DNA of 64,000 nucleotides from Shimia sp. (GCF_022448905.1 NZ_JAKVCW010000007.1:124001-188000), one strand, 5' to 3'; shown: positions 27,333 to 37,879, counted from the first letter of the stretch. Translations and numbers: made by a program. Notes: generated by a model not told the origin, from the sequence alone.

Positions 27333-28006
27333 AGATCTGCCCCCGCCAGTTGCAACTTACGCCCCGAAATCCGCAGCACCCGTGCCTGCACGTGATGTTT
27401 GGCCGATCGGATTAAGTTCAGATCATGGGTCGCAATCAAGATGGTCTTGCCCATCTTGTTCAGTTCCACCAGAAGCTGCAGCAACCGTTGGGACATTTCC
27501 CAATCCACATTGCCGGTTGGCTCATCCGCCAAAACCACATCCGGCGACATAATCACCGCCCGCGCCAAAGCCGCCCGCTGGCGCTCCCCGCCTGACAGCT
27601 CCGGCGGCAAGGCACTGGCGCGATGCCCCAAACCCACCCAGGTCAAAAGCTCTTTCAGGTTGGAATGCTGCTCCAAAGAATCCCTGTCCGAAACCGTTAG
27701 CGGTAAAGCCACATTTTCTCGCACCGGCAGGTGGTCCAAAAACTGGCAATCCTGATGCACCACGCCGATCTGGCGCCGCGCCAAAGCGTGGTCATCCCGA
27801 TCCATCTCACGCACATCTTTGCCAAACAGCTGCACCCGCCCCGCCGTCGGGGTCAGCGCGCCATAACACAGTTTCAAAAACGTGGTCTTCCCGGACCCGG
27901 ACGGCCCGGTCAAAAAATGGAAAGATCCGGGTGCCAGCTTCAGGGACACCTCGCTCAGCAACTCGCCGCCACCATAGCTATACGCAATATTGTCTAGTTC
28001 GATCAC
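27329..28006 (-). CDS. ftsE: cell division ATP-binding protein FtsE, GTG start
   Basis: The 225-aa ABC ATPase has Walker A GPSGSGKTT (34-42), the signature LSGGERQRAALARA, and Walker B VVLADEPTGNVD. The identity follows from the adjacent ftsX and from the short IELDNIAYSYGGG start. I take the GTG at 28006, seven bases after GAGG, which gives the usual N-terminus; an ATG four codons earlier has no ribosome site, and a longer open frame reaching 28345 is not supported. Confidence 0.9.
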   Translation of the reverse strand: MIELDNIAYSYGGGELLSEVSLKLAPGSFHFLTGPSGSGKTTFLKLCYGALTPTAGRVQLFGKDVREMDRDDHALARRQIGVVHQDCQFLDHLPVRENVALPLTVSDRDSLEQHSNLKELLTWVGLGHRASALPPELSGGERQRAALARAVIMSPDVVLADEPTGNVDWEMSQRLLQLLVELNKMGKTILIATHDLNLIRSAKHHVQARVLRISGRKLQLAGADL

Positions 28007-28150
28007 ATGAGACCTCATTTGTCCCGATTGTTGTGCACGAGCATCGCCTTGGTTGCAATCTGTTCCACGCCGCCTTTGCACTTTCGCCAAGCGATGTTTC
28101 AGAATATGGTTCCTGAATAAAAGCAAGAACTTCGACAGCAGGGGACGAGT

Positions 28151-29335
28151 ATGCGGCTCACTTGCCCAAATTGCGGGGCACAATATGAAGTGCCTGACGA
28201 CATCATCCCGACCGGTGGGCGGGATGTGCAATGCTCCAACTGCGGCAACACCTGGTTTCAGGTGCACGCGGACATGCAGGCGGAAGAACCCGTTGAGAAC
28301 GCTGTTGCCGATGTGGTCGCTGCGGCTAGCGAAGAGGCCACGCAAGACGACGCTGCTGCGCCCGAAGAAGAAGTCTTTGAAGAGGTCGAACCGCCAGAGC
28401 TCTCTATTGAAGCAGAGCCGGAGGACAATCAGGACTTCTTCGATGACGAGGAAGAAGAAAACCCCGATGATCTGGACCTAGGGGGCGAAGACTGGGATCT
28501 GGAAACCGAGGAAGACTGGGCCGAAGAGAGCGCGCCTCAGCACGAGGAGGCTCCAGCAGACGCTGAAGAGCACCGCGAAGACATTGCCGAAACACCGGAC
28601 GCGCAGGAAGAAGAGAGCGAGCCCGTCCCAGCGCCTGAACCGGACGACGAAGATGAACTGGAAGTCGCCGCAGATCTGGAAGACGACCTTGAGACCGACG
28701 CCCTCTCGGAAGACGACGGCGCAGTAGATGCAGAGCCAGAGCCTGCCCCCAAGCCACGTGGGCTGGACGACTCAGTCAAAGACATCCTGCGCGAAGAAGT
28801 GGAATACGAAAGCCGCGCCCGCGCGGCCGAACAACCGCAAAGCCTTGAGACACAGGGTGATCTAGGTCTCGACCAGGGCGAAGACCGCCCCACAGCCACA
28901 GACCGCCGCGCGGATGAAGCCGCCAACCGGCTGCGCCGCCTAAGGGGGCAAGACGATGCCGCCACCGCAGCGGCAGTGGCCGCAACCGTCCGCAGCGCCA
29001 AGGACACCCGCCGCGACCTGCTGCCGGATATCGAAGAGATCAACTCGACCCTGCGCACCTCGGGCGACACACCGCGCAATCCGGATTTAGGGCAGAAAAC
29101 CAACAACAGCGCCAGCCGTGCGCGTGGGTTCCGTCTCGGATTTGCACTGGTGATCCTGCTCGCGGGCGCAGCGGTGTTTGTTTACAGTTCGCATGACAGT
29201 CTCAGCAAAAGCTACCCGCAGGCCGCGCCTTACATCGACAGCTTTATGGCCTCAGCAAACGGTGCCCGTATCTGGCTGGACGACAAAGTGGCTGGTCTGT
29301 TTCTGAAACTCAACGCCCTGACCGGACAGTCCTAA
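28151..29335 (+). CDS. zinc-ribbon (MJ0042-type) acidic single-span membrane protein
   Basis: The 394-aa protein opens with a zinc ribbon, CPNCGAQYEVPDDIIPTGGR followed by CSNCGNTWF (four Cys, residues 5-38). A long region of about 200 residues is very rich in Glu and Asp with Ala and Pro and should be disordered. A single membrane helix lies near residues 325-345, followed by about 50 periplasmic residues. MJ0042-ribbon proteins of this type are common in alphaproteobacteria without a proven role. It is divergent from ftsE, with about 145 bases between. Confidence 0.85.
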   Translation: MRLTCPNCGAQYEVPDDIIPTGGRDVQCSNCGNTWFQVHADMQAEEPVENAVADVVAAASEEATQDDAAAPEEEVFEEVEPPELSIEAEPEDNQDFFDDEEEENPDDLDLGGEDWDLETEEDWAEESAPQHEEAPADAEEHREDIAETPDAQEEESEPVPAPEPDDEDELEVAADLEDDLETDALSEDDGAVDAEPEPAPKPRGLDDSVKDILREEVEYESRARAAEQPQSLETQGDLGLDQGEDRPTATDRRADEAANRLRRLRGQDDAATAAAVAATVRSAKDTRRDLLPDIEEINSTLRTSGDTPRNPDLGQKTNNSASRARGFRLGFALVILLAGAAVFVYSSHDSLSKSYPQAAPYIDSFMASANGARIWLDDKVAGLFLKLNALTGQS

Positions 29336-29355
29336 CCGGCTGTCCAGCGCATGCC

Positions 29356-31929
29356 TTAGAACCGCTCCAGCAAACGTTCCAGATAGTTACGCTCTGACTC
29401 AGAGCGCTCTGTCTCTCCGGCACGGCGGCGGATTTCGTCCAACAGACGACGCGCCTGACGATACACATCCTCGCCCTGCAGCAACCCTTCATCGGTACCT
29501 GCCGCTCCGCGATTGCCTTGGCTGCGCCCAAGCGGGTCTTGCGCCTGGCCCTGCGCCTCGGCGGTGCCTTGTTGGCCTTGCTGTTGTTGTTGCGCCATGG
29601 CTTCACCAAGGTTGCGCAGCCCCTCCCGCAGGGCATCCATCGCTTCCGCTTGCCGATCAATTGCCGTGGCCAGATCATCCTCACGCAACGCCTCTTCGGC
29701 ACCTTCCATGGCACCTTCCGCATTACCAAGCGCTTCCCGCGCGGCATCCCCCTCTGGCGTGCCCTGCCCCGGCAAGTTCTGCATCTGACGGTTTAACTCC
29801 TGACGCAATGCCCGCTGGCGGTCCTCCAGCGCGCCTTGCTGGCCCTGTTGATCGCCATTGGATTGGCCGGTCTCGCCCTCACCTTCGCCGTTACCCTGAC
29901 CTTCGCCACCAGTGCCGTCATGCGCCTGACCACGCCCTTCGCCACCACTGTACCCTTGGTTTTCCTGTGACTGTCCGCTCTGAGCGTTTGGGTTGAACTG
30001 TTCCTGCAACTCGCGGAAAGCCTCGTCAGACAGGCCTTGCTGATTGCGCAGCGTTTCAGCCAGCCCTTCCATGGCCTGCTCGCCCTGGTTCTGTTGACCT
30101 TGGCCTTGGGTGACGCGCATGTTCTCCATCAGCCGCTGCAACTCTTCCAGAGCCTGCTGCGCCTCTGCCATGCGGCCCTGTTCCATCAGTTCCTGAATGC
30201 GGTCCATCATGCGTTGCAGATCGTTTTGATCCATCTGCATCGAATTCTCTGCGCTCTGCTGATTTTCGCCTTCTTCGCCGTCCTGCTGCTGCCGCCGCGC
30301 TAACTCGCGCATGTAGTCTTCAGTGGCCTCGCGCAACTCCTGCATGAGACGCGCAATCTCCGCATCACTGGCACCGTTTTTCATCGCTTCGGACAAGCGC
30401 TCCTGCGCCTGTCGCAAACGCTCCGCCGCGCTGCCAAGATCGCCATCTTCCAAGTCCAGCGCCAATTGCCACAGCGCCTCAGCCAGTTCGTCGCGTTTCT
30501 CTTCAGACAGCCCATGCGTCACGTTCACTTCCAACCGCCGCAAAATGGTCCGAAACCGCAGGTAATCTGTCTCGCGCCGAAACACGCCATCCTCAGGCCG
30601 GTGCGACACCGCCCGCATCAACTGCGCCACGCGTTTGCCATTCTCCCGTGACCACAACAAATCCCGCCGCATCTCGATCACTGCCGCCGCCAACGGGTCA
30701 AAGAACCGCCGCGCCGGCAGTTCAAACCGCAAGTCTCCGGATTGTCCTTCAAGCCCCGCGTCATCCTCTACAGTCAGCGTGACCTTCACCGGCAAATGCG
30801 CCCAAGGGTGTTCGGAAAAGTCCTCAATCAAGGTCTCTTCAAACGACGCCCGATCGCCGGAGATCGGCAAGGGCAGTTCGACCACCACCGCCTCACGAGG
30901 TTCAGGATCGACCCGCACCCCGTACTGTCGGGACACGCCGTCGAGATCCAGCTCCACAACCGCTGTTCCGCCGACCACGCCATAATCGTCAGACGCATGA
31001 AACGGCAGGGTCATCTCACCACGCCCAGAGGCCTCCACCTGCCCGCTCAAAATCACTTTCGGCGCAAGGTCATCCTGCATCACAATATGCCAGGCAGCCC
31101 CGCCCGGCCCGGCGATCTCCAAATCACCTGTCTGACGCACATCAAAGCTCTGCTCCGGCTCGGCCGCGCTCTCAATCGCCCCAACCCGGCCGGACACGGT
31201 CTCCGCCACGGTCAGAGCACCGACTTCTCCGTAAAGCCGCAGCAAAACCCGGCTGCCTTCCGGCAACACCAACTTGCCCTCAGGTTGATCATTCAGGTAA
31301 AGCGCAGGTTTGCCGGTGTAACTCGGCGGCTCAATCCAACCTTCCCAGGTTGGCCCACTTGCCAAAGCTGCCCCGCCTCCGGGCCCCAATTCCCTCACGG
31401 ACGATAGATTTGAAAACGATCCACCGACAAAGGCCATCATCAACAACAGGATCGCTGTGTAACGCAACCCAAACGGGTCCAACCGCGAAATCCGCAAATC
31501 CGGCTGCACCGCTTTGGCGCCCTTGGTGCGCGCTGCCATGCGTTTCTGGTGGGCCATCCAAAGCGCCTGAGAGGCGGCGTCGTCCTTGCCCACCGCCGGC
31601 GCATCGCGCAGCGCCGCAATCGGCCGTCCTGGCAAGGTTGCATCCAGCCGCGCAATCGCCATGTCACGGGACGGCAGCACCAACTGCCGCGCCCCACGCA
31701 CCAAAAACACGAGCATCCCAGCCGCAGCCAAAAAGCCGCAAATCCAGATCATTTCCAGCGGCAGATGGTCCTGCAGCCCCACCATCAGTGCGGCCAGCAC
31801 CACAAAGGCAATGGTCCACACCGGCCAAAACGCACGTGTGAATGATTCTGCAAACAGACCCAACCGGGTCAGGCCAATGACCCACCGAAGGTGCAACAGG
31901 GCTGCATCTGAAGGGCTTTGACGGGTCAC
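29356..31929 (-). CDS. DUF4175 / TIGR02302 family membrane protein
   Basis: The 857-aa protein has three membrane spans in the first 180 residues, a middle region rich in beta strands, and a C-terminal part from about residue 540 made of Gln-, Glu- and Gly-rich coiled-coil and low-complexity sequence (runs such as QQQQQGQQG). This matches the alphaproteobacterial TIGR02302 family, whose function is unknown; a cell-envelope role is likely from the layout. It is the last gene of the argH-lysA group, about 20 bases after lysA. Confidence 0.88.
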   Translation of the reverse strand: MTRQSPSDAALLHLRWVIGLTRLGLFAESFTRAFWPVWTIAFVVLAALMVGLQDHLPLEMIWICGFLAAAGMLVFLVRGARQLVLPSRDMAIARLDATLPGRPIAALRDAPAVGKDDAASQALWMAHQKRMAARTKGAKAVQPDLRISRLDPFGLRYTAILLLMMAFVGGSFSNLSSVRELGPGGGAALASGPTWEGWIEPPSYTGKPALYLNDQPEGKLVLPEGSRVLLRLYGEVGALTVAETVSGRVGAIESAAEPEQSFDVRQTGDLEIAGPGGAAWHIVMQDDLAPKVILSGQVEASGRGEMTLPFHASDDYGVVGGTAVVELDLDGVSRQYGVRVDPEPREAVVVELPLPISGDRASFEETLIEDFSEHPWAHLPVKVTLTVEDDAGLEGQSGDLRFELPARRFFDPLAAAVIEMRRDLLWSRENGKRVAQLMRAVSHRPEDGVFRRETDYLRFRTILRRLEVNVTHGLSEEKRDELAEALWQLALDLEDGDLGSAAERLRQAQERLSEAMKNGASDAEIARLMQELREATEDYMRELARRQQQDGEEGENQQSAENSMQMDQNDLQRMMDRIQELMEQGRMAEAQQALEELQRLMENMRVTQGQGQQNQGEQAMEGLAETLRNQQGLSDEAFRELQEQFNPNAQSGQSQENQGYSGGEGRGQAHDGTGGEGQGNGEGEGETGQSNGDQQGQQGALEDRQRALRQELNRQMQNLPGQGTPEGDAAREALGNAEGAMEGAEEALREDDLATAIDRQAEAMDALREGLRNLGEAMAQQQQQGQQGTAEAQGQAQDPLGRSQGNRGAAGTDEGLLQGEDVYRQARRLLDEIRRRAGETERSESERNYLERLLERF

Positions 31930-31950
31930 GGCGCTCCTATCGGTTGGCTC

Positions 31951-33231
31951 TTAGTCGCTGGTCTGATCCAGCCACTCTGGGATGCTATCGCGGTTTATCA
32001 TCTCTTCATAGGTTGGACGTCGGCGGATAACCGCAAATTGATCGTCCTTCACCAGAACTTCTGGGATTAAGGGCCGCGTGTTGTACTCGCTGGACATTAC
32101 CGCGCCATAGGCCCCTGCACTGCGGAACGCGATCAGATCGCCATCGGCAAGCTGCGCCATATTGCGCCCTTTGGCAAAGGTGTCGCCAGATTCACAGACC
32201 GGCCCCACGATGTCATATTGCGCAGGCTCCTGCCCCGGTTCGGCCTCAACGACCGGCACAATATCATGATGCGCCTCATACATCGCCGGACGGATCAGGT
32301 CGTTCATCGCCCCGTCGACAATCAGGAACTCACGGTCTTCGCCGGACTTCACGTAGATCACCTTGCACACCATGATGCCCGCGTTGCCCGCGATCAAACG
32401 ACCCGGCTCAATCTCGATCTCGCAATTCAAGTGCCCCAGCACACGCTTTACCATCGCACCATATTCCACCGGCAGCGGCGGCGCAGAGTTGGAGCGCTCA
32501 TAGGGAATGCCCAGGCCACCGCCCAGATCCAACCGCTTGATGTCGTGCCCTTCGGCCCGCAACTGTTCAGTCAGTTCCGCGACCTTCTTATAAGCCGCCT
32601 CAAACGGCGCCAACTGGGTCAACTGACTGCCAATGTGCACATCAATACCAATGACTTTTAGGCCCGGCAAAGACGCCGCCAGCGCATAAACCTCTTTGGC
32701 GCGGCTGATTGGGATGCCAAATTTGTTCTCCGACTTACCGGTCGCAATTTTGGCGTGGGTTTTGGCATCCACATCCGGGTTCACCCGAATGGTGATTGGC
32801 GCCTCAACTCCCAAACGGCTCGCCACGGCACTGATCGCCGCCATTTCCGGCTCGCTCTCCACGTTGAACTGGCGGATGCCACCAGTCAGCGCGAGTTCAA
32901 TCTCATCTTCGGTTTTACCGACACCGGAGAACACAATCTTGTTGCCCGGCACCCCCGCGGCCTTGGCGCGCGCATATTCGCCGCCCGACACCACATCCAT
33001 GCCCGCGCCCAGTGCGGCCAGAGTTTTCAAGATCGCCTGATTAGAGGCTGCTTTCATGGCGTAGCACACCAGATGATCCGTGCCTTCCAGTGCTTCGTCA
33101 AACAGGCGGAAGTGGCGTTCAAAGGTCGCGGTGGAATAGCAGTAGAACGGCGTGCCAACCTGCGCGGCAATTTCCTTTACCGGCACATCTTCGGCAAACA
33201 ACTCCCCGTCGCGATAAAGAAAATGATCCAT
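31951..33231 (-). CDS. lysA: diaminopimelate decarboxylase
   Basis: The PLP enzyme makes lysine from meso-diaminopimelate. The 426-aa protein is a fold-III decarboxylase: Lys60 in CYAMKAASN carries PLP; HIGSQLTQL, GGGLGIPYE and EPGRLIAGNAG line the cofactor site; CESGD and the GAYGAVMSSEYN region complete the active site from the second subunit. It lies in a leftward group with argH. Confidence 0.97.
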   Translation of the reverse strand: MDHFLYRDGELFAEDVPVKEIAAQVGTPFYCYSTATFERHFRLFDEALEGTDHLVCYAMKAASNQAILKTLAALGAGMDVVSGGEYARAKAAGVPGNKIVFSGVGKTEDEIELALTGGIRQFNVESEPEMAAISAVASRLGVEAPITIRVNPDVDAKTHAKIATGKSENKFGIPISRAKEVYALAASLPGLKVIGIDVHIGSQLTQLAPFEAAYKKVAELTEQLRAEGHDIKRLDLGGGLGIPYERSNSAPPLPVEYGAMVKRVLGHLNCEIEIEPGRLIAGNAGIMVCKVIYVKSGEDREFLIVDGAMNDLIRPAMYEAHHDIVPVVEAEPGQEPAQYDIVGPVCESGDTFAKGRNMAQLADGDLIAFRSAGAYGAVMSSEYNTRPLIPEVLVKDDQFAVIRRRPTYEEMINRDSIPEWLDQTSD

Positions 33232-33315
33232 AGTGCCGTCTCCTGCGTGCCGCTAGCGTAGTTCGGCCTCCCTCATACGCCGCGGCGCAGCGCCGATCAA
33301 TGCTCCTGAGCCGAC

Positions 33316-33633
33316 TTACTTCACCGGCTTTGCCCGCAGGAACAGATAAAGCGGCAGGCCACAGCTCACACCAATCATCCAAGTCGCTGGAATCGCCAAT
33401 AGCGCAATCCAATTGCGCCGCACCCAGACCTCAACCAGAACCCACACCGTGAGCGTGATGGCAGAGATCACAAGATCCCAATAGATGCCGGTCACCGCGT
33501 CATTGGCTTTCCACAGCGCCACCATGGCCTGAAGATCCAGACCGTTCTCGGCAATCCACGGCCCAAAATACATCATCGGATGGATCGCGCCCCAAATGGC
33601 CAATCCCAAAAATACCCAACGCAAAGGTGACAT
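33316..33633 (-). CDS. DUF2834 membrane protein
   Basis: The 105-aa protein has three hydrophobic helices and the family residues HPMMYFGPWIAENGLD and ATWMIGVSCGLPLYLFLR. DUF2834 has no assigned function. It lies between the small lipoprotein gene and lysA, on the same strand. Confidence 0.82.
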   Translation of the reverse strand: MSPLRWVFLGLAIWGAIHPMMYFGPWIAENGLDLQAMVALWKANDAVTGIYWDLVISAITLTVWVLVEVWVRRNWIALLAIPATWMIGVSCGLPLYLFLRAKPVK

Positions 33634-33737
33634 GTGTTCCCCAATCCCAAAAAGTAAGCGGCACCACAGGTACGGCGCCGCCTTTGCTTCGGATCAGAAT
33701 GTCCCGATTGGGACTGAGCTTTCAAGAGGCTAAGCCC

Positions 33738-33935
33738 TTAGCAGCCATACCAGCGACAGCCACCGCCAATTGAGATGCTCACGGTGCCGTTGGTCACGCC
33801 CACGCTGCCGGATGTGTGCACCCCGTCAGAGCCGATTCCGATATTGGCGTTGGCACGGGGTGTCCAAGGCTCTCCGTCCACACCACACGCGGACACAACA
33901 GCCAAACTCAAACAGGCAAAAACAACGCGGAACAT
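33738..33935 (-). CDS. small Gly/Ser-rich lipoprotein
   Basis: The 65-aa product has a lipoprotein signal (lipobox VSAC) and a short mature part with alternating Val, Gly and Ser (SGSVGVTNGTVSISIGGGC) ending in CRWYGC. No known family is recognised. It stands between argH and DUF2834 on the same strand. Confidence 0.7.
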   Translation of the reverse strand: MFRVVFACLSLAVVSACGVDGEPWTPRANANIGIGSDGVHTSGSVGVTNGTVSISIGGGCRWYGC

Positions 33936-34075
33936 GTGGGATCTCCCATGGCAGCAGCGTCAACAGGACCTAATGCACCCCCCGGTGCAAATGCCGTCGA
34001 CGCGTCCACCATACGGAAAAACCGCGCGGATTGGAAAGGGGAAACACCGCCCTCCGGCGTCATCTCCCCAAGGGC

Positions 34076-35470
34076 TTAGCTGTCCAGCTTGGCTTTCCAA
34101 GCGGCAATCTGCTCACGCACACGGGTGGGCGCGGTGCCACCATAGGACATGCGCGAGGACACCGAGTTGTGTACGCCCAGCACACCAAACACATCTTCCG
34201 TGATCGCCGCATGCACAGACTGCATGTCTTCCAGCGTCAGGTCTGGCAGGTCGCACTCCTTGCTTTCCGCCATGGCAACCAGCGAGCCGGTAACATGGTG
34301 CGCGTCGCGGAACGGCATGTTCAGCGCCCGCACCAGCCAGTCGGCCAGATCAGTTGCGGTGGAGAAGCCACTGCCGGCTGCTGCTTCCAGGCTATCCTGG
34401 TTGGCAGTCATGTCCTTGACCATGCCTTCCATCGCCGCCAGCGCCAGCATCAGGTTGTCCGCCGCATCAAAGACCTGCTCTTTGTCTTCCTGCATGTCCT
34501 TGGAGTACGTCAACGGCAGGCCCTTCATCACCATCAGAAGCGCAGTGTTGGCGCCAAAGATCCGGCCAATCTTGGCACGGATCAACTCTGCCGCATCCGG
34601 GTTTTTCTTCTGCGGCATGATGGAGCTGCCGGTGGAGAAGCGATCAGAGAGCGTCACAAAGCGGAACTGCGCGGAGGACCAAATCACCAGCTCTTCGGCA
34701 AAGCGGCTCAAGTGCATGGCGCAAATGCTGCTTGCGGACAGGAACTCCAACGCAAAGTCACGATCTGCCACCGCGTCCAAAGAGTTCGCCGCCGGACGGT
34801 CAAAGCCCAGCGCCTTGGCCGTCATCTCACGATCAATTGGGAAAGACGTCCCAGCCAAAGCCGCCGCGCCCAGAGGGGATTCATTCATCCGTTCCCGCGC
34901 GTCTTTGAAACGTGACAAGTCACGGCCAAACATCTCCACATAAGCCATCATGTGGTGGCCCCATGTCACCGGCTGCGCGGTCTGCAGATGGGTAAAGCCC
35001 GGCATCACCCAATCCGCGCCCGCTTCAGCCTGCGACACAAACGCACGGATCAGCGCCTCGATGCCGGCAATCGCCGCATCAATCTGATCGCGCACCCAGA
35101 GTTTAAAGTCCGTCGCAACCTGGTCATTCCGGCTCCGGCCTGTGTGCAAGCGCCCGGCAGGCTCGCCAATGATCTCTTTCAGCCGCGCTTCCACATTCAT
35201 GTGAATGTCTTCCAACGCCGTGGAAAATTGGAACGTGCCGCCCTCAATCTCTGACAACACCGTGAGAAGCCCTTCCCGAATGGCCTCCGCATCGCTATCT
35301 GTCAGAATGCCTGTCTTGGCGAGCATCGCCGCATGGGCCCGAGAGCCAGCAATGTCCTGCGCCGCCATACGTTGATCGTAGCCAATAGACGCGTTGATCG
35401 CTTCCATAATGGCGTCCGGTCCGGCGGCAAAACGGCCACCCCACATCTGGTTTGAGGTATCTTTGGTCAT
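34076..35470 (-). CDS. argH: argininosuccinate lyase
   Basis: The enzyme splits argininosuccinate to arginine and fumarate. The 464-aa protein belongs to the fumarase/aspartase superfamily, with the signature [18 protein letters not shown] holding the catalytic Ser loop, plus HTGRSRNDQ and TPGFTHLQ-like ([12 protein letters not shown]) substrate motifs. It is the first gene of the leftward group. A TlpA-like gene starts 22 bases away on the other strand, so the promoters must overlap the coding ends. Confidence 0.97.
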   Translation of the reverse strand: MTKDTSNQMWGGRFAAGPDAIMEAINASIGYDQRMAAQDIAGSRAHAAMLAKTGILTDSDAEAIREGLLTVLSEIEGGTFQFSTALEDIHMNVEARLKEIIGEPAGRLHTGRSRNDQVATDFKLWVRDQIDAAIAGIEALIRAFVSQAEAGADWVMPGFTHLQTAQPVTWGHHMMAYVEMFGRDLSRFKDARERMNESPLGAAALAGTSFPIDREMTAKALGFDRPAANSLDAVADRDFALEFLSASSICAMHLSRFAEELVIWSSAQFRFVTLSDRFSTGSSIMPQKKNPDAAELIRAKIGRIFGANTALLMVMKGLPLTYSKDMQEDKEQVFDAADNLMLALAAMEGMVKDMTANQDSLEAAAGSGFSTATDLADWLVRALNMPFRDAHHVTGSLVAMAESKECDLPDLTLEDMQSVHAAITEDVFGVLGVHNSVSSRMSYGGTAPTRVREQIAAWKAKLDS

Positions 35471-35492
35471 GAGAAGCCCTTTTGGAGGGAAG

Positions 35493-36095
35493 ATGAAAGT
35501 AAATGGGTCCGCGCTGGTTTATACAGGCTTGGCAGCAATCGCAATTGCCGCCCTCTCCTTTGTTGCTCTGAAACCTTCAGCCAAGGCTGAAACCCGCGAC
35601 TTTTCCGCCGTCGTTGACATGCGCGAAGGTGACATGCGCAAGCTCAACTTCCACTCTGCCCCCAAAGAGGTCTCGCAAAACAGCTTCCTCACAGAAGACG
35701 GCGGCGAAGCCACCTTGGGGGACTACAAAGGCAAAGTGGTGCTTCTGAACTTCTGGGCCACCTGGTGCGCCCCCTGCCGCCACGAAATGCCGATGCTGTC
35801 AGAACTGCAATCCGAGCTCAGCGGCGCAGATTTTGAGGTGCTGACGCTCGCCACCGGCCGCAACATGGTCCCCGCGATGCAGAAGTTCTTTGACGAGATT
35901 GGCGTGAACAACCTCCCCTTGCATCGCGACCCCAAGCAAGCCGTTGCGCGGGAAATGGCTGTCTTTGGCCTGCCCGCCACCATCATTATGGACCGCGACG
36001 GCAAGGAAATTGCACGTTTACAAGGGGATGCAGACTGGTCGAGCGAAAACGCCCGTGCTATCCTTTCCGCCGTAATCGCCATGGGGAACTCCTGA
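35493..36095 (+). CDS. TlpA-like thioredoxin-domain protein
   Basis: A 200-aa protein anchored by an N-terminal hydrophobic segment (about residues 9-26), with a periplasmic thioredoxin fold and active site WCAPC (Cys92, Cys95) in [16 protein letters not shown]. The later GLPATIIMD holds the cis-Pro loop. Such proteins reduce periplasmic disulfides, often for cytochrome maturation; no ccm gene is in the window. GGAGGG precedes the ATG at 35493. Confidence 0.93.
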   Translation: MKVNGSALVYTGLAAIAIAALSFVALKPSAKAETRDFSAVVDMREGDMRKLNFHSAPKEVSQNSFLTEDGGEATLGDYKGKVVLLNFWATWCAPCRHEMPMLSELQSELSGADFEVLTLATGRNMVPAMQKFFDEIGVNNLPLHRDPKQAVAREMAVFGLPATIIMDRDGKEIARLQGDADWSSENARAILSAVIAMGNS

Positions 36096-36139
36096 CACGC
36101 CCCAAAGCCCTGACGACTGGCACATAAGAAGAGACCCCT

Positions 36140-36757
36140 ATGATCCGCCACGCCTTGGCTTTTCTCCTCCTTCTGGGCGCCCCCGCCCAACTTGCCGCGC
36201 AGGACATTCAACAGCACGGCAGACACACCAAGATCGAAATGGTGAAACGGTTTGAGCTGCGCGGCGATGCCCGCGCCGCCTTCCGCCAGTTCAAACGTAA
36301 ATCCGACTACTTCGGGGCGATCTACATCAACCGCCCGGAACGCCACGCTGGCGTGCACGCCAACGCCAACTCCCTCTGGCTGGCCGAAGCTTATGCGCAG
36401 ACCCTGTGCCACAAACAATCGCGCAACCCGGACTACTGCGTACTGTACGCCCGCAGCGTGCCCAAAGACTACGACCGTACCGCCTTTGGCGTGACCCTGT
36501 CCCACGCGGCCAACAAAGACTTCCGCGAATACAAAAAGCTGCAAAACAAGAAACGCTCCGGTGCCTTTGCCGTCGCCGACAACGGTGCCATCGGCTATTC
36601 CTGGGCCGAGCCCTCCTCCATGGTGGCGCGCGAACAAGCGTTGCACCGCTGTGCCAAAGCCTCCGTCAAACTCCTGCGAGCGGCACCCCAGGATCTCTTG
36701 CCACTGCTGTCGAGCCCCGCGCGTCAAACCTGCCACATTGTGCACACCTCCAACTGA
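36140..36757 (+). CDS. secreted basic protein of unknown function
   Basis: A 205-aa protein with a signal peptide (cleavage after LAA, near residue 20). The mature region is basic and has Cys at TLCHKQ, DYCVLY, HRCAKA and QTCHIV. The pattern FGAIYINRP near residue 60 and FAVADNGAIGYSW near 150 are two similar beta-strand segments, perhaps an internal repeat, and recall DUF4189-like proteins, though I cannot confirm this. It follows the TlpA-like gene on the same strand. Confidence 0.75.
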   Translation: MIRHALAFLLLLGAPAQLAAQDIQQHGRHTKIEMVKRFELRGDARAAFRQFKRKSDYFGAIYINRPERHAGVHANANSLWLAEAYAQTLCHKQSRNPDYCVLYARSVPKDYDRTAFGVTLSHAANKDFREYKKLQNKKRSGAFAVADNGAIGYSWAEPSSMVAREQALHRCAKASVKLLRAAPQDLLPLLSSPARQTCHIVHTSN

Positions 36758-36949
36758 CCGGCGTCGGAAACCGCTTCTTAAGCCCTGTGGCACATACTGG
36801 GCGAACCGCCCTCTATTCGCCTTAAGTTAGTTAAAAACAGGGCTAAAACACCCCTGTTCAGCGCCGTCCCAGAGCGTCATTTTAAGACATGGTTCATGTC
36901 TGTGTTCTTAAATGGGCACGCTGCTAAATGGGATGATGGGAAGCCTGCT

Positions 36950-37789
36950 ATGGATCGCCCAAACAAAAAGAAACGCAAGGCTGGCGCGAAGCAAGGGCAT
37001 CGCAGCCCGCTGGCGTACGCCCTGGACACACGGGATTCCTCCACGCTGGACATGGTCCGCGAGGCAATCGCGCACAAGCAGGTTCTGCTCGCCTACCAAC
37101 CGATTGTTCAGGCTTCCAACACCAAGCGTCCCGCGTTTTACGAAGGGCTTGTGCGGGTGCTGGACGAAACCGGCCGCATCATTCCCGCCAAAGATTTCAT
37201 GGGCGCCGTTGAAGACAGCGAACTGGGCCGCCAACTCGATGTGCTTGCGCTCGAGCTTGGCTTGCAAGCTCTGGCGGAACAGCCCGGCCTGCGCCTCTCA
37301 ATCAACATGTCAGCCCGCTCGATCGGCTATGCCCCCTGGATGGATTGCCTACAGCGCGGCCTGACCCGCGCCGCCACCATTCCGGAACGGTTGATCTTTG
37401 AAATCTCGGAAAAATCCGTGGTGCAGGTCCCGGAAATTGTTCAAGGCTTTATGGAAGAGCTGCAGGTCAAAGGCATGTCCTTTGCACTGGATGACTACGG
37501 CTCCGGCCTGACCACGCTGACCGTCTTCCGCGACTTTGATTTTGACATCATCAAACTGGACGGCAGCTTCAGCCGCAACATTTCTCTGGATGGCAGCAAT
37601 CAGGTGATTGCCTCCGCTGTCGCTGCGATTTGTGAGCGCTTTGACATGCACTCCGTTGCCAGCCGTATTGAAAGCCCGGCAGATGCGCAGATGATGGCGG
37701 ACCTCGGCTTTGACTGCCTACAAGGCTTTGCCTTTGGCGCGCCAACCATTTCCCCACCGTGGAAACAGCGCAAAAGTAACGCGGCCTAA
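36950..37789 (+). CDS. EAL-domain protein, probably degenerate
   Basis: The 279-aa protein is a stand-alone EAL domain without GGDEF. Seen motifs are EGL for EAL (65-67), Asn119 in LSINMS, FEISE (Glu151), DDYGSG (Asp181, Asp182), Lys202 in IIKLD, and Gln258 in LQGFAFG. The usual AEGVE motif is ASRIE (237-241), so the first Glu, needed in active cyclic-di-GMP phosphodiesterases, is Ser238. It may bind c-di-GMP or act through protein contacts rather than hydrolyse it. The ATG at 36950 (GGGAAG upstream) is preferred to that at 36896, which has no ribosome site. Confidence 0.85.
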   Translation: MDRPNKKKRKAGAKQGHRSPLAYALDTRDSSTLDMVREAIAHKQVLLAYQPIVQASNTKRPAFYEGLVRVLDETGRIIPAKDFMGAVEDSELGRQLDVLALELGLQALAEQPGLRLSINMSARSIGYAPWMDCLQRGLTRAATIPERLIFEISEKSVVQVPEIVQGFMEELQVKGMSFALDDYGSGLTTLTVFRDFDFDIIKLDGSFSRNISLDGSNQVIASAVAAICERFDMHSVASRIESPADAQMMADLGFDCLQGFAFGAPTISPPWKQRKSNAA

Positions 37790-37879
37790 CTCCCCTGCAA
37801 AACCTCCTCTTCAGTGCTTCGCCTACACGCGACGGGCGCATTCTCGCCATGCGACTTTAGCCCTGTGACAGCCTGACCG

